From Burkholderia multivorans ATCC BAA-247 (lineage in GTDB: Bacteria > Pseudomonadota > Gammaproteobacteria > Burkholderiales > Burkholderiaceae), in NCBI RefSeq assembly GCF_000959525.1, contig NZ_CP009831.1, positions 1,054,001 through 1,118,000 of the forward strand: a DNA stretch of 64,000 nucleotides, written 5' to 3'. Under the pieces are notes generated by a model. It did not search any database. It was not told the DNA's origin and saw only the letters and a program-made list of their open reading frames with translations. Position numbers and translations under genes: made by a program. Positions 1 to 9,807 of this stretch are shown piece by piece. How positions within the stretch are numbered: the stretch's first letter is position 1; each line of letters starts with the position of its first letter.

Positions 1-735
1 CGGCCACCATTCGCGGCGATGTGCGACGACGGGGACGTGGTTCAGCACGCGGCCGGTCGCGTCGTACGTCTTCACATAGACGCCGTTGCCGGTGCCGAGA
101 TTGTCCACGCCGCCGCCGTCGACCCAGCCTTCCGAATAGAACACGACGAAGCGGTCCGACGCGGTCGCGACGTGGCCGGAGTGGCCGCCCGCTTCGACGT
201 CGTTCGGATAGGGCTTGATCGGCCGCAGGTCGCGCCGATAGATTCCGTAGCGCTGGTTCACGACCTGCGGCGTGTTCCAGCCGTCCTCGAACGTGACGAA
301 GATGTCGCCGCGTGCGTTCTGCGCGATCGACACGGGCTCCTGCGCTTCCGGCCGGCTGATGAACGTGCGCACGCGCGCGATGCGCGGCTGGCCCGGGCTC
401 CACTGGCCGACGTACACGTCGTGCGGCCAGTTGCCGTCTTTCATCGCGCCGCGCGGCACGCGCCCCGAACTGCTGAAGAACACCCAGCGCTTGCCGTTGC
501 CCGCGTCGGCGACGCCGATGCCGTGCATGAAGCGGCGCGGGTCGCCGGTATCCTTCGCCGTGCCGTTCGGATCGACGGTGACGGTGTGCACGACCGGCGC
601 GCCGGCGCGTGCGGCCGGCGGCGCCGCGCCGACGCAGCATGCGCTGCAGACGATCGACGCGGCGATCCATGCCGCGGCGCGACGGCCGGCGCCCGGCCGC
701 GCGCCGGCGGAGGTGGCGACGCGCGGCGCCGTCAT
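1..735 (-). CDS. Exported protein of unknown function, last gene of the pga-glmS operon (3' end outside window)
   Basis: The reading frame is open from the ATG at 735 to the left edge, giving 245 codons with no stop, so the C-terminus is missing. The N-terminus is basic, followed by a hydrophobic Ala/Cys/Val-rich segment (about residues 20-50) that looks like a signal peptide. The rest is soluble and rich in Gly, Trp and Asp, with spaced aromatic and Asp residues that suggest a beta-propeller-like extracytoplasmic protein; I do not recognise a family. Its ATG overlaps the glmS stop as ATGA, so it is probably translationally coupled to glmS. Position suggests a role linked to cell-surface polysaccharide, but that is inference only. 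Confidence 0.7.
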   Translation of the reverse strand, partial: MTAPRVATSAGARPGAGRRAAAWIAASIVCSACCVGAAPPAARAGAPVVHTVTVDPNGTAKDTGDPRRFMHGIGVADAGNGKRWVFFSSSGRVPRGAMKDGNWPHDVYVGQWSPGQPRIARVRTFISRPEAQEPVSIAQNARGDIFVTFEDGWNTPQVVNQRYGIYRRDLRPIKPYPNDVEAGGHSGHVATASDRFVVFYSEGWVDGGGVDNLGTGNGVYVKTYDATGRVLNHVPVVAHRREWWP

Positions 736-2555
736 TCGACCGTCACCGATTTCGCGAGGTTGCGCGGCTTGTCGACGTCCGCGCCGCGCGCGCAGCCGAC
801 GTGATACGCGAGCAGCTGCAACGGGATCACGTTGACGATCGGCGACAGCGCATCGCCCGATTCGCGCACGCGGATCAGATGCGTGTCGCGGTCGGCCTCG
901 AGTTCGAGCTGATCGCCGGCAAGCACGTACAGCCGCCCGCCGCGCGCGCGCACCTCGGCCATGTTCGACTTCAGCTTCTGGAACAGCTGGTCGTCGGGCG
1001 CGATCGTGACGACGGGCATCGCGCTCGTGACGAGCGCGAGCGGGCCGTGCTTGAGCTCGCCGGCCGGATAGCCTTCGGCGTGGATGTACGACACCTCCTT
1101 CAGCTTCAGCGCGCCTTCCATCGCGATCGGGAAATGAATGCCTCGCCCGAGGAACAGCGCGTTCTCGCTCTTCGCGAACTTCTCGGCCCAGCCCATGATC
1201 TGCGTCTCGAGCGCGAGCGCATGGCCGATGCGCGCGGGTAGCGCATGCAGCTGCTGCAGTCGTTCGGCCGCCTGTGCCGGGTCGAGCCGGCCGCGCATCT
1301 GGGCGAGCGTGAGCGTCAGCAGGTACAGCGCGACGAGCTGCGTCGTGAACGCCTTCGTCGACGCAACACCGAGCTCCGCGCCGGCGCGCGTCAAAAAGCG
1401 CAGCGGCGAGTTGCGCGCGATCGTGCTCGTCGCGACGTTGCAGATCGCCATCGACAGATCCTGGCCCGTCGTGCGCGCGCGTTCGAGCGCGCCGATCGTG
1501 TCGGCCGTCTCGCCGGACTGCGAAATGCCGACGACGAGCGTGCGCGGATCGGCAACCGCGTCGCGATAGCGGTATTCGCTCGCGATCTCGACCTGCGCGG
1601 GCACGCCGGCGATCGACTCGAGCCAGTATTTCGCGGTGAGCCCCGCGTAATAGCTGGTGCCGCAGCCGAGCAGCAGCACGCTTTTCACTTTCGACAGCAG
1701 CGCGCGCGTGTCCGCGTGCGCGTCGAAGAGGGCGGGCGAGATTTCCTCGATCCCTTCGAGCGTGTTCTCGATCGCCTTCGGCTGCTCGAAGATTTCCTTC
1801 TGCATGAAGTGCTGGTACGGGCCGAGCGCGGCATCGCTGTCGCGCGCGCGCACTTCGCAGAGCGGGCGGCGCGCTTCTTCGCCGAGCGCATCGACGACGT
1901 CGATACGGTCCGGCGTGATCAACGCGACGTCGCCGTCTTCGAGATAGACGAAGCGGTCGGTCAGGTCGCCGAGCGCCGCGCAGTCCGATGCCAGATAGTT
2001 CTGCGTCGCGCCGATGCCGATCACGAGCGGCGAGCCCGCGCGGGCGGCCACGAGCCGCTGCGGTTCATGCGCGCTCAGCACGGCGATCGCATACGCGCCG
2101 TGCAGCCGCTTGACCGCGCGCCGCACCGCGTCGAACAGATCGCCGCGATAGAGGCTGTGCACGAGATGCGCGATCACCTCGGTATCGGTCTCGCCGCGGA
2201 ACTCGTAGCCGCGCTGCCGCAGCTCCGCACGCAGCGTGTCGTGGTTTTCGATGATGCCGTTATGCACGACCGCGATCGTGTCGCGCGACACGATCGGATG
2301 CGCGTTTTTCTCCGACGGCGCGCCGTGCGTCGCCCAGCGCGTGTGGGCGATGCAGGTCTGCGCCTCGAGCCCGAGCGTCAGCACGCGATCCTGCAAGTCG
2401 GCGACGCGCCGCAGCGTGCGCTCGCTGCGCAGGCGCCCGTCGCGCAGCACCGCGATCCCGCATGAGTCGTAGCCGCGATACTCGAGCCGGCTGAGGGCAT
2501 TGACCAATTGCGGCACCTGATTGTTCAGGCCGCTTGCTCCGACGATTCCGCACAT
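732..2555 (-). CDS. glmS: Glutamine--fructose-6-phosphate aminotransferase (isomerizing)
   Basis: Makes glucosamine-6-phosphate from fructose-6-phosphate and glutamine, the first step towards UDP-GlcNAc. The 607-residue protein starts MCGIVG, which places the catalytic N-terminal cysteine of the Ntn glutaminase domain directly after Met; upstream in-frame codons would bury it, so the start is 2555, preceded by a GAGGTG ribosome site. The glutaminase domain covers about residues 1-220 and two SIS sugar-isomerase domains follow (CGTSYYAG near 310). Full length for the family. It lies 90 bp downstream of pgaD in the same direction, so it probably belongs to the pga operon and feeds poly-N-acetylglucosamine synthesis. 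Burkholderia normally carry another glmS near glmU, so this is likely a dedicated second copy. Confidence 0.95.
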   Translation of the reverse strand: MCGIVGASGLNNQVPQLVNALSRLEYRGYDSCGIAVLRDGRLRSERTLRRVADLQDRVLTLGLEAQTCIAHTRWATHGAPSEKNAHPIVSRDTIAVVHNGIIENHDTLRAELRQRGYEFRGETDTEVIAHLVHSLYRGDLFDAVRRAVKRLHGAYAIAVLSAHEPQRLVAARAGSPLVIGIGATQNYLASDCAALGDLTDRFVYLEDGDVALITPDRIDVVDALGEEARRPLCEVRARDSDAALGPYQHFMQKEIFEQPKAIENTLEGIEEISPALFDAHADTRALLSKVKSVLLLGCGTSYYAGLTAKYWLESIAGVPAQVEIASEYRYRDAVADPRTLVVGISQSGETADTIGALERARTTGQDLSMAICNVATSTIARNSPLRFLTRAGAELGVASTKAFTTQLVALYLLTLTLAQMRGRLDPAQAAERLQQLHALPARIGHALALETQIMGWAEKFAKSENALFLGRGIHFPIAMEGALKLKEVSYIHAEGYPAGELKHGPLALVTSAMPVVTIAPDDQLFQKLKSNMAEVRARGGRLYVLAGDQLELEADRDTHLIRVRESGDALSPIVNVIPLQLLAYHVGCARGADVDKPRNLAKSVTVE

Positions 2556-2645
2556 GTTTTCACCTCGTCCAGAAGATGGTTCCGGCTTGCCTGCGCGGCG
2601 CGTCGGGACGGCGTCCCGACAAGGTCGCACCGCGCGGAAGACGTG

Positions 2646-3167
2646 TCATGCATTGCTTCCGGGTTCGCCCGTCGCCCATTCGCGCGGCGGCGGCCCCGCG
2701 TGGGCGATCCATTCGATGCCGCAGATCGATCCGTTCGCGTCGTGCGACGCGACGAGAATGCGCGACGCGCGCGGCGTGCCGCTGCGTCGCCGGTTGCCGG
2801 TGAGCAGGGCGGCCGGCACCGAGTGCGCCGTGACGCTGGCCGAGCGTCGCAGGATCTTCGATACGCGCAAGCGGTACGCGAGCGGATGCACGACGCGCCC
2901 GGCGATCAGCCAGGTGATCAGCGAGCCGCCGATCAGCGCGATACAGGTCACGTAGAACACGAGCTGCTCGATCGGCATCTCCGCTTCGTTGAACGGCAGC
3001 AGATAGCGATACGTGTAGATGCAGATCGATGCCCATACGCCGCCGACCAGCGCAGGTCGGCCGAAGCGGAACCAGGCGACCAGCAGCGGGCCGACGACGC
3101 CGCCTCGTTCAGCGATCATTTCGCGCGGCGTGCGCAGGGAGAGGTCAATAATCGGTGCTTTGTTCAT
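2646..3167 (-). CDS. pgaD: Poly-beta-1,6-N-acetylglucosamine synthesis protein PgaD
   Basis: Small inner-membrane partner of the PgaC glycosyltransferase; PgaC and PgaD together form the c-di-GMP-responsive PNAG synthase in E. coli (family knowledge). The 173-residue protein starts MNKAPIIDLSL at 3167 with GAGGC upstream, and overlaps the end of pgaC by 23 bp. Two hydrophobic segments follow (about residues 25-50 and 65-95), then a basic cytoplasmic tail with KILRR-like residues. It is longer than E. coli PgaD (137 residues) because of a polar Gly/Ala-rich C-terminus. Identification rests on position after pgaC plus the two-helix architecture. Confidence 0.85.
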   Translation of the reverse strand: MNKAPIIDLSLRTPREMIAERGGVVGPLLVAWFRFGRPALVGGVWASICIYTYRYLLPFNEAEMPIEQLVFYVTCIALIGGSLITWLIAGRVVHPLAYRLRVSKILRRSASVTAHSVPAALLTGNRRRSGTPRASRILVASHDANGSICGIEWIAHAGPPPREWATGEPGSNA

Positions 3168-4416
3168 GTTGAATGCCTCGGTCGGGACTGACCCACACGG
3201 CTCGCTTGCCACGGCCTCGCAGCACGACCGCCGGCAGCGCGACGACGGTAGTGATCATGCTGATCAGCCAGAAAGCGACGGGGTACCAAACGGTGTCAAG
3301 GAAATACATCAGCAGCTTCTCGTCGTAGCGACGATCGATCATGCTGCCGATGATCAGCTGCAGGATGCAGGTGGCGACCAGCAGCATCCCGTGCCAATGC
3401 GGTACGACGGAAACATGCCAGCTCGGCGGCAGCGGATAGACGACATCCACGAGCGCGAGCAGCAGAATGAACGACATCGCGTAGGCCCACGCGATGCCGA
3501 TCAGATACTCGATGAACAGCGGCCACATCATCATCCGCGTCGGCTTCGCGAGCGCGCCGGCGTACTTGATCAGCACCTGGATGCCGCCCTTCGCCCAGCG
3601 CAGGCGCTGCCGGTACAGGCCCTTCACGGTTTCCGGCATCAGGATCCAGCTCAGCGCATGCGGCTCGTACACGACGCGCCAGTCGCTGCACTGCAGCTTC
3701 CAGCTGATGTCGATGTCCTCGGTCAGCATGTCGGTGCTCCAGAATCCGACGTCGGCGAGTGCGGTCTTGCGGAACATCGTGACCACGCCCGATACCGTGA
3801 AGATGCGGCCGTACACCTGCTGCGTGCGCTTGATCAGCCCGACGATCGACGAGAACTCGCCGACCTGCATGCGGCCGAGCAGCGACGTGCGCGTGCGGAT
3901 GCGCGGATTGCCGGTCACCGCGCCGACGCCCGGATCGGTCAGGAAATGGTCGAGCATCCATTCGATCGCATCGTGGCCGAGCAGCGAGTCGCCATCGATG
4001 CAGAGCAGATACTCGGCGTTCGACATCGTGGCCGCGGTCGTGAGCCCGACCGCCTTGCCCTCGTTGCGCGCGTGATGAATCACGAGCAGCCGCGGGATCT
4101 CCACCGCGAGCTGGTTCAGGATTTCGCCGGTGCGGTCCTTGCTGCCGTCGTTGACCGCGATGATGTCGTAGTTCGGGTAGTCCATCGCATTCAGATGCTC
4201 GATCACGCTGCGTGCATTCGCCTCCTCGTTGAAGCACGGCACGACGATCGACACCTTCGGAAAGCCGCTCGCGGCGATCTTGCGCTTCGACAGCACGCGA
4301 CCCTCTTCGAGCAGGAAGTAGTGCACGACGCCGCCGATCATCCACAGGTACGACATGAAGAACGGATAGTAGAAAACGAAATCCTGCAGCTTCGTAATGA
4401 GGCCGTGCGTGGTCAT
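3145..4416 (-). CDS. pgaC: Poly-beta-1,6-N-acetyl-D-glucosamine synthase PgaC (GT2 glycosyltransferase)
   Basis: Processive family-2 glycosyltransferase that polymerises UDP-GlcNAc into PNAG at the inner membrane. The 423-residue protein has an N-terminal transmembrane segment (about 10-35), then the GT-A fold with NDGSKD (89-94), the DGD metal-binding motif (D141/D143), TED (232-234) holding the catalytic base, and QRLRW (270-274). Further transmembrane helices lie after residue 290. The ATG at 4416 overlaps the pgaB stop as ATGA, and E. coli PgaC is of similar length (441). In-frame sequence upstream of this ATG has no family resemblance. Confidence 0.95.
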   Translation of the reverse strand: MTTHGLITKLQDFVFYYPFFMSYLWMIGGVVHYFLLEEGRVLSKRKIAASGFPKVSIVVPCFNEEANARSVIEHLNAMDYPNYDIIAVNDGSKDRTGEILNQLAVEIPRLLVIHHARNEGKAVGLTTAATMSNAEYLLCIDGDSLLGHDAIEWMLDHFLTDPGVGAVTGNPRIRTRTSLLGRMQVGEFSSIVGLIKRTQQVYGRIFTVSGVVTMFRKTALADVGFWSTDMLTEDIDISWKLQCSDWRVVYEPHALSWILMPETVKGLYRQRLRWAKGGIQVLIKYAGALAKPTRMMMWPLFIEYLIGIAWAYAMSFILLLALVDVVYPLPPSWHVSVVPHWHGMLLVATCILQLIIGSMIDRRYDEKLLMYFLDTVWYPVAFWLISMITTVVALPAVVLRGRGKRAVWVSPDRGIQHEQSTDY

Positions 4417-6500
4417 GGTGTCTTGGTCCCGTTGCGGTGCATCTGCATCAGTGCATTGATCGAGGTCGGATCGAGACGCGATTTCAGCGACATCACGTCG
4501 CGCACCGTGTCGAGATTCGGCTGGTTGTTCAGAAAGTTGTCCGGGTAGTACCCGAAGTTCACCGCGCCTTCGCTGCGCAGTCTTCGCATCTGCGCGAGCA
4601 GCGTGTCGGCGCCGATGCTCTTGTTCGTGTGCCAGTCGTACGACTGCAGCTCGAACACGGTGCGCGACAGGCCGTTCGGTTTCGCGCGCACGGTGCGCAC
4701 GAGCCGGTCGAGCCAGCCTTCGGGATCGTCCGCGCGTTCCATGTACGGCATCGCCATCAGCGCGACGTAGTCGTAGGTGGCGAGGAAGTCCGCATAGTTC
4801 TGCGCGTACCACGCTTCGGACTCGGGCTTCAGCACCGGCATCGCGAAGATGTTGCGCGCGGTCAGTACGTCACCCGCGTTCTGATGCGAGAGCACGATCT
4901 TTTCGAGCTGCAGCGTGAAGTCGATCAGATGACGCGTCTTGCGCCGCGTCCAGCGCGCCATCAGGTCGGGATTGCCGCGGATCTTCGCGACGTCGGCGGG
5001 CAGCCCCCACTGCGCGTACGCGCGCAGCGCGTGGCGGCTCGCATCCTCGTAGTCGTCGAGCACCGCATCGTCGCTGAACAGGATGCCGCTGAACGACGCG
5101 TACTTGCTCAGGTCCTCGTAGATCTCCTCGATCATCAGCCGCGCATCGGGGTCGAAAGGACTGAGCCGGAACACGCGCGAGCCGTTTTCGCGGGCCGGTG
5201 CGCCATCGAGCGCGCGGACGGCTTCGAGCGCGCGATGCTTGTCCGCCGGCGGCTGGAACGCGAGCACCGGCATCCACGCATAGACCTGCACGTTCGAGCG
5301 CGTGTTGAGCTGCCACGCGGCGCGCGAGAACAGGTCCGAGCGCATCGGCAGATGGCGGTTCGGGAAGTACACGGCTTCGGCGACACCCGTGCCTTTCGGA
5401 TCCGCGTACGCCTGCAGGTAGACCGATTTCGGCTGCATCCGGTAGATGCGCTCGACGAGCACGCCGAGGTTCTTTTCCTGCTGCGCGGGGTTCGGGTCGT
5501 ACACCTGGTCGAGATCGACCTGCACGATACGCTCGACCGCGTCGACCGCGCCGCGGTTCGTCGCCGGCTCGCGCATCGACCGTTCGAAGCCGCCGATGTC
5601 GACGTCGTACATCATCAGGATCCGGCGCAGGCGATCGAGCGGCACGTCGGGCGTGTTCGGCCCCGCGTCGAGGCTGAACTGGATGCCCATCCCGAGCGAT
5701 GTCGAGATGTCGCGCACCGGCTGGTTCTCCGCGCCGTACGGCCACACCATCGAGCGAATGGTGATGCCGGTGCGCTCGCGCACCTGGTGGATGCAGGTCT
5801 GCAGGTCGTTGCGCACGCGTGCGTGGAATTCCTCGTCGGTTTCGTACCGCTTCTCGTCGGGCAGATACAGGTGCGACGTGGTCGCCGGCAGTTCGTTGCC
5901 CTGCGGATTCGCGATCGCGCCGTGATGCAGATTGTGCGTGTGGCACGCGAGCTCGATCAGGTCCGACGAGCCGAGCTTGCGCACGTCGTCCCACGACATG
6001 AAGTAGTCGCGCGGCACCGACACCTTGTCGCTGATCTTGATCGGCACGTCGGGCGGCGCATCGATCCACGACGTGACGATGCCCATCACGGCCGGATAGC
6101 GGAAGCGCTCGAGCAGCGGCAGCACTTTCGTGTAGTGGCTGCGGTAGCCGTCGTCGAACGTGAGCAGCACGGCGCGCGGCGGCAGCGGCTTGCCGCCGTG
6201 GCGCGACGCCTCGATCTGCTTGACCGTGATCGGGTGGTAGTTGTTCGTCTCGAGCCACGAGAAGATCGCGGTCAGCGTGCCGGTGTCGACCGCGAACGGG
6301 TCGACCATCGTCGACGATGAAAACGTCGACAGCAGATTGTCGCGGACATCGTGCAGGCAAATCACGCGAAACGTCTTGCCGTCGGCCGGGTCGGACGGCG
6401 GCAGCAGGTCGATCATCTTGGCCTTCGTCACGCCGGGAAACAACGAGCACGCGGCGAATGCCCCGAGGCATCCGCACATGAAGGTCCGTCTGGATTGCAT
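4413..6500 (-). CDS. pgaB: Poly-beta-1,6-N-acetyl-D-glucosamine N-deacetylase PgaB
   Basis: Periplasmic, outer-membrane-associated enzyme that partly deacetylates PNAG, which is needed for export. It has 695 residues. The N-terminus is a signal sequence with a cysteine at residue 18 that resembles a lipobox (Phe at -3 is not ideal). The polysaccharide deacetylase domain shows TFDDGY with metal/base residues D116 and D117 and the histidine cluster H187, H189, H192. The C-terminal half (about 310-690) corresponds to the glycoside-hydrolase-like domain of PgaB (GH153 in known members). It starts at 6500 after a GGAGCTCT ribosome site, 15 bp from pgaA, and overlaps pgaC by 4 bp. Confidence 0.95.
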   Translation of the reverse strand: MQSRRTFMCGCLGAFAACSLFPGVTKAKMIDLLPPSDPADGKTFRVICLHDVRDNLLSTFSSSTMVDPFAVDTGTLTAIFSWLETNNYHPITVKQIEASRHGGKPLPPRAVLLTFDDGYRSHYTKVLPLLERFRYPAVMGIVTSWIDAPPDVPIKISDKVSVPRDYFMSWDDVRKLGSSDLIELACHTHNLHHGAIANPQGNELPATTSHLYLPDEKRYETDEEFHARVRNDLQTCIHQVRERTGITIRSMVWPYGAENQPVRDISTSLGMGIQFSLDAGPNTPDVPLDRLRRILMMYDVDIGGFERSMREPATNRGAVDAVERIVQVDLDQVYDPNPAQQEKNLGVLVERIYRMQPKSVYLQAYADPKGTGVAEAVYFPNRHLPMRSDLFSRAAWQLNTRSNVQVYAWMPVLAFQPPADKHRALEAVRALDGAPARENGSRVFRLSPFDPDARLMIEEIYEDLSKYASFSGILFSDDAVLDDYEDASRHALRAYAQWGLPADVAKIRGNPDLMARWTRRKTRHLIDFTLQLEKIVLSHQNAGDVLTARNIFAMPVLKPESEAWYAQNYADFLATYDYVALMAMPYMERADDPEGWLDRLVRTVRAKPNGLSRTVFELQSYDWHTNKSIGADTLLAQMRRLRSEGAVNFGYYPDNFLNNQPNLDTVRDVMSLKSRLDPTSINALMQMHRNGTKTP

Positions 6501-6515
6501 GGAGAGCTCCTGTTA

Positions 6516-8894
6516 CTAGAACGGCAGGTTGACCGACAGGAAGCCCGTTTCCGAGCGTTCCCGCTGGCCGTCGTACGCATGGCTGCTGACTTCGATGCCG
6601 TAGCTGAGCGTGATGTCGCGCTTGAACGTCCACGCGTGCTCGAGGCGTGCGCTCCACAGCGCGCTCGTGCCGAAGCCGCGCTGGTTGAACGCGCCGCCCG
6701 ACGCGTACAGGCGCTGCTGCAGCGACATGTCGCCTTTCTTCCACAGCGTCATTTGATGCATCGCGGTGACGGCCGCGGCGTAGTCGCGCCTCGGGCTGAA
6801 GTAGGGCGTGTCCTGCCGCGAGTTGCTGTCGGTGCCAAGGCCGAGCGACACGTTGACGAGCTGGTTCGCGGACGTGTAGACGCGCTGCGTGCCGGTGGCG
6901 GCGATTTCCTGGTGGAAGTTCGAGTCGCTGAAGCGGCTCACGCCGTAGGTCAGCTTCACTTCGCGCCGGTCGTTCTGCCGGTATGCGATCTCGACGTTGG
7001 CCGAGCGGCCCCAGATGTGCGCGACATACGCTTTCCACGGCAGCGAGTTGTCGTTGCTGTCGACGGCGCCGCTCAGCGTCCAGTAGTCGTCGACGTTGTA
7101 GGTCACCGTGCCGCGTCCGCCGGTGCGACCGTCGCCGCCGAACGAGCGCGTCGCTTCGGCCTGGATCGTCAGCGGCCCGTGCCGATAGTCGCCGCCGACG
7201 CCCGTGCGCGTGCGGCTGATGCGGCCCGTATCGGTCTGCGCGAAGCCGTAGAACGTATGCGAGAACACGCGCCAGTTGTCGCCGAACGGCTGCGAGTAGA
7301 TGTAGCTGTCCGACGAGAAGCTGTTGTCGGCCAGCGCGCTGTTGCCGTGCTCGTAGCTGATGTCGGTCGTAAACACCGGGCTGCGGTACGCGTTGTAGTC
7401 GCGCTTGAACGAGCGCACCGCGGCGCTGTCCGGGAACGTGTTGTCGAGAATTTCGTCGGTCTCGCGCGCGGTCGCGTAGTCGTCCGCCGTCAGTGCGGCC
7501 CGGCCGAGCCCCGCCCGCATTTCGACGCTGTCCGGGTGATCGGTCAGCGTCGCCCTGTACATCGCCATCGCCTGACGCGGATGCGACTGCCCGGACACCG
7601 CGTCCGCATGCGCGGAGCGCACTTCGGCATTGAACGGCACCTCCTTTTCGAGCCGTTCGAGCTCGGCGATGCCTTCGTCGACGCGGCCCGTGTAGATCAG
7701 GTACTGCGCGCGCAGCCGGTAATAACGCAGGTAGTCCTCGTTTGCCGGATCCCACGGATGCACCTGACTCGCGGGCGGCAGGGCCGTGTCGATGTCGTTC
7801 AGTACGCGGCCCGCATCGGCGGCGCGCGCCTGATCGATATACGACCAGAACAGCCCCTCGCGCAGCTCGATCGGCCGCGTGCGCGAACCGTACTGGAAGC
7901 CGCGCGTCGCGCGGTCCGCGGCCGGCGCGCTCGCCTGCTTCAGCGCACGCTCGTAGACGGCGCTCGCCTTGCCCGGTTCGCTGACGTAGAGATATGCATC
8001 GCCGACCGCGGCCAGCGCGTCGATCGAGATCTCCGCGTCGGGCGGAATCGTCTCGAACGTCGCGATCGCCTTGTTCATGTCGCCGCGCGCGGCATAGGCG
8101 ATCGTGCGGTCGCCGGCGAGCGCCGTGCGCACCGACGAATACTCGGGCGTGACCGGCATGCGCGAGTCGAGATCGTCCGCGGCCTTCAGTGCCTGGTCGA
8201 TGCCGTCGAAGCGGTCGGTACTCGTCATCGAGCGCGCCTTGTCGCGGCCGCCGCGTACCTGCTGGCGGATCGACAGTTCCTCGAGTTGCGCGAGATCGAC
8301 GGCCGAGAACGCGTCGGGCCGCGCCTTCGCTTCGTCGAGCGCCTTGACCGCGCCGCCGCTGACCGCGAGCCCGAACACGTCGTTGCGGACGGTCGCGGGG
8401 TCGGCGGTGCGCAGATTCGGCGCCTGGGCGTTCGGCGCCTGCGCCTCCGGCGGCTGTTGGGGCGGGGGCGTTACGTCCGGGCGCTCGATCGACGGCGCGC
8501 CGATCATCGGCGCCGCGCCGGCCGGCGTCGGACTCGGCGCAGTCGGCATTGCCGTGCCCGACATTTGCGCGATCGCCGTCGGTGCGGTGGGCGGCTGTGC
8601 GGTGGGCGGCTGTGCGGACGGAGGCGTCGCGTGGGGCGTCGTTGCGTCAGGCGCCGTTGTATCGGGCGCCGTCGCGTCGTGCGACGTTGCGCCGGCTGTC
8701 GGCACATCCGCCGGCATGGTTTCGGACGCGCCCTGCGTGCCGGCGGTGCCGCTGGCGCCGACGGCGTCCGCCTCGCTGTCCGCGGCAAAACAGGAGCCGG
8801 AGGCGACGAGCAGCAAGACGAGCGGCGCGTGCACGAGCATCCGCCGGTTGGGCGGAGCGACGGTGGTGCATTGTTGTTTCGGATTGTTGGCCAC
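6516..8894 (-). CDS. pgaA: PNAG export outer-membrane porin PgaA
   Basis: Outer-membrane secretin for PNAG: N-terminal TPR repeats in the periplasm and a C-terminal beta-barrel. It has 792 residues (E. coli PgaA 807). The start is GTG at 8894 with GAGGACAC upstream; a hydrophobic signal segment covers about residues 19-38, so an internal ATG at residue 19 is a possible alternative start. Residues about 40-150 form an unusual Ala/Pro/Thr-rich low-complexity stretch with short repeats such as PPTAQ, not typical of E. coli PgaA. TPR-like helices follow to about 480, then alternating aromatic beta-strands ending in LPF, a typical barrel C-terminus. First core pga gene; upstream genes on this strand probably share the transcript. 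Confidence 0.93.
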   Translation of the reverse strand: MANNPKQQCTTVAPPNRRMLVHAPLVLLLVASGSCFAADSEADAVGASGTAGTQGASETMPADVPTAGATSHDATAPDTTAPDATTPHATPPSAQPPTAQPPTAPTAIAQMSGTAMPTAPSPTPAGAAPMIGAPSIERPDVTPPPQQPPEAQAPNAQAPNLRTADPATVRNDVFGLAVSGGAVKALDEAKARPDAFSAVDLAQLEELSIRQQVRGGRDKARSMTSTDRFDGIDQALKAADDLDSRMPVTPEYSSVRTALAGDRTIAYAARGDMNKAIATFETIPPDAEISIDALAAVGDAYLYVSEPGKASAVYERALKQASAPAADRATRGFQYGSRTRPIELREGLFWSYIDQARAADAGRVLNDIDTALPPASQVHPWDPANEDYLRYYRLRAQYLIYTGRVDEGIAELERLEKEVPFNAEVRSAHADAVSGQSHPRQAMAMYRATLTDHPDSVEMRAGLGRAALTADDYATARETDEILDNTFPDSAAVRSFKRDYNAYRSPVFTTDISYEHGNSALADNSFSSDSYIYSQPFGDNWRVFSHTFYGFAQTDTGRISRTRTGVGGDYRHGPLTIQAEATRSFGGDGRTGGRGTVTYNVDDYWTLSGAVDSNDNSLPWKAYVAHIWGRSANVEIAYRQNDRREVKLTYGVSRFSDSNFHQEIAATGTQRVYTSANQLVNVSLGLGTDSNSRQDTPYFSPRRDYAAAVTAMHQMTLWKKGDMSLQQRLYASGGAFNQRGFGTSALWSARLEHAWTFKRDITLSYGIEVSSHAYDGQRERSETGFLSVNLPF

Positions 8895-8998
8895 GGTGTG
8901 TCCTCACTTCGAGACGATCACGTCGATCGCATACCCGGCGACACGAGTCGCCGGTTGCCGTGCGGCCGGGATTAGGGCCCCGGCTGCGCTAGGTCGCC

Positions 8999-9727
8999 TT
9001 AAAGGCGATTGCGGATAGCTTGTCCGAGCAATGCGCGCGACTCGCTGTTCATCGGGTCGATCGCAAGCGCGCGGCTGGCGTTCTGCTCGACGCAATCCCA
9101 CTGGTCGAGCTGCGCGCACCAGCGCGCCCGCGCGAGCGCGCGTGCGCCTTCCACCTCGTCGCGCGACACGGCCGCCGGCTCCATCTGTGCGGCATCGCTG
9201 GCGTAGCGCTCGTGCTTCGGCGCGGCATACGAGCGTTTGTGCGTGCTCGCGAGCACCGATGCGCGCGGCCGATGCGCGTCGCGGCGACGCGTCGTCGAGT
9301 GACTCGACGTCGTTCCCGTACGCGGGGTCGCGGCGAGCGCCGCGGGTGTCGACGCGGCGTCGGCCGCCTGCGGCGGCGCGGTCCGTGCGTTCGAGGCGGC
9401 CGCTGGCACGGCGGCCGATATCGAGGCAGACGCAGACGCAGGCGCGCCCGGCGGCGCGTTTTGCGCGAGCTCGATCGCGGACGCCGAGTGCGCGCCGGAC
9501 ACTGCTGCGACGACGGCCTTGCCCGTCTTGTCGGCCGCGTTCCCGACCGCGCCGGAGATGTCGTGCGAGGCGCCTCCATGACCGACGCGCGCATCTCGCT
9601 CGATGTACGCGAAGCCGCCGAAGATCGCGGCAAACGCGACGATGCTCAATGCGGCGTTCTTTCCGGGTCCCCAGGTCGGCTTCTGCGGGGAGACGGCACG
9701 GTCGTCCGGTCGTTCTGCACGGGTCAT
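8999..9727 (-). CDS. Membrane-anchored protein with C-terminal TPR-like helices, in pga operon
   Basis: Unrecognised 242-residue protein. It has a short cytoplasmic N-terminus, one transmembrane helix (about residues 25-43), a long Ala/Pro/Ser-rich low-complexity linker (about 60-160) and a compact C-terminal helical segment (about 185-242) with a paired cysteine motif (WCAQLDQWDC) followed by a TPR-like repeat. This suggests a periplasmic scaffold anchored in the inner membrane. It starts at 9727 with GAGGAGC upstream and lies 104 bp before pgaA on the same strand, so it is probably co-transcribed. A role in PNAG assembly or export is inferred from location only. Confidence 0.75.
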   Translation of the reverse strand: MTRAERPDDRAVSPQKPTWGPGKNAALSIVAFAAIFGGFAYIERDARVGHGGASHDISGAVGNAADKTGKAVVAAVSGAHSASAIELAQNAPPGAPASASASISAAVPAAASNARTAPPQAADAASTPAALAATPRTGTTSSHSTTRRRDAHRPRASVLASTHKRSYAAPKHERYASDAAQMEPAAVSRDEVEGARALARARWCAQLDQWDCVEQNASRALAIDPMNSESRALLGQAIRNRL

Positions 9728-9807
9728 TCACTGCTCCTCTGATCGATGTCGTTATTGGCGAGCGGCGTCGTCGCGCGCTTCGCCGGTGGGCCGGCACGGC
9801 GTGCCGT

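Noticed and set aside
2556-2630. N-terminal extension of GlmS
   Set aside because: The catalytic cysteine must follow the initiator Met after processing, and a good ribosome site precedes the start at 2555.
4870-7755. Very long open frame (961 codons) opposite-phase within pgaA/pgaB
   Set aside because: It is a shadow frame on the same strand as pgaB and pgaA, rich in Arg/Ala/Pro with no family features; the real genes in the other frame have complete motifs.
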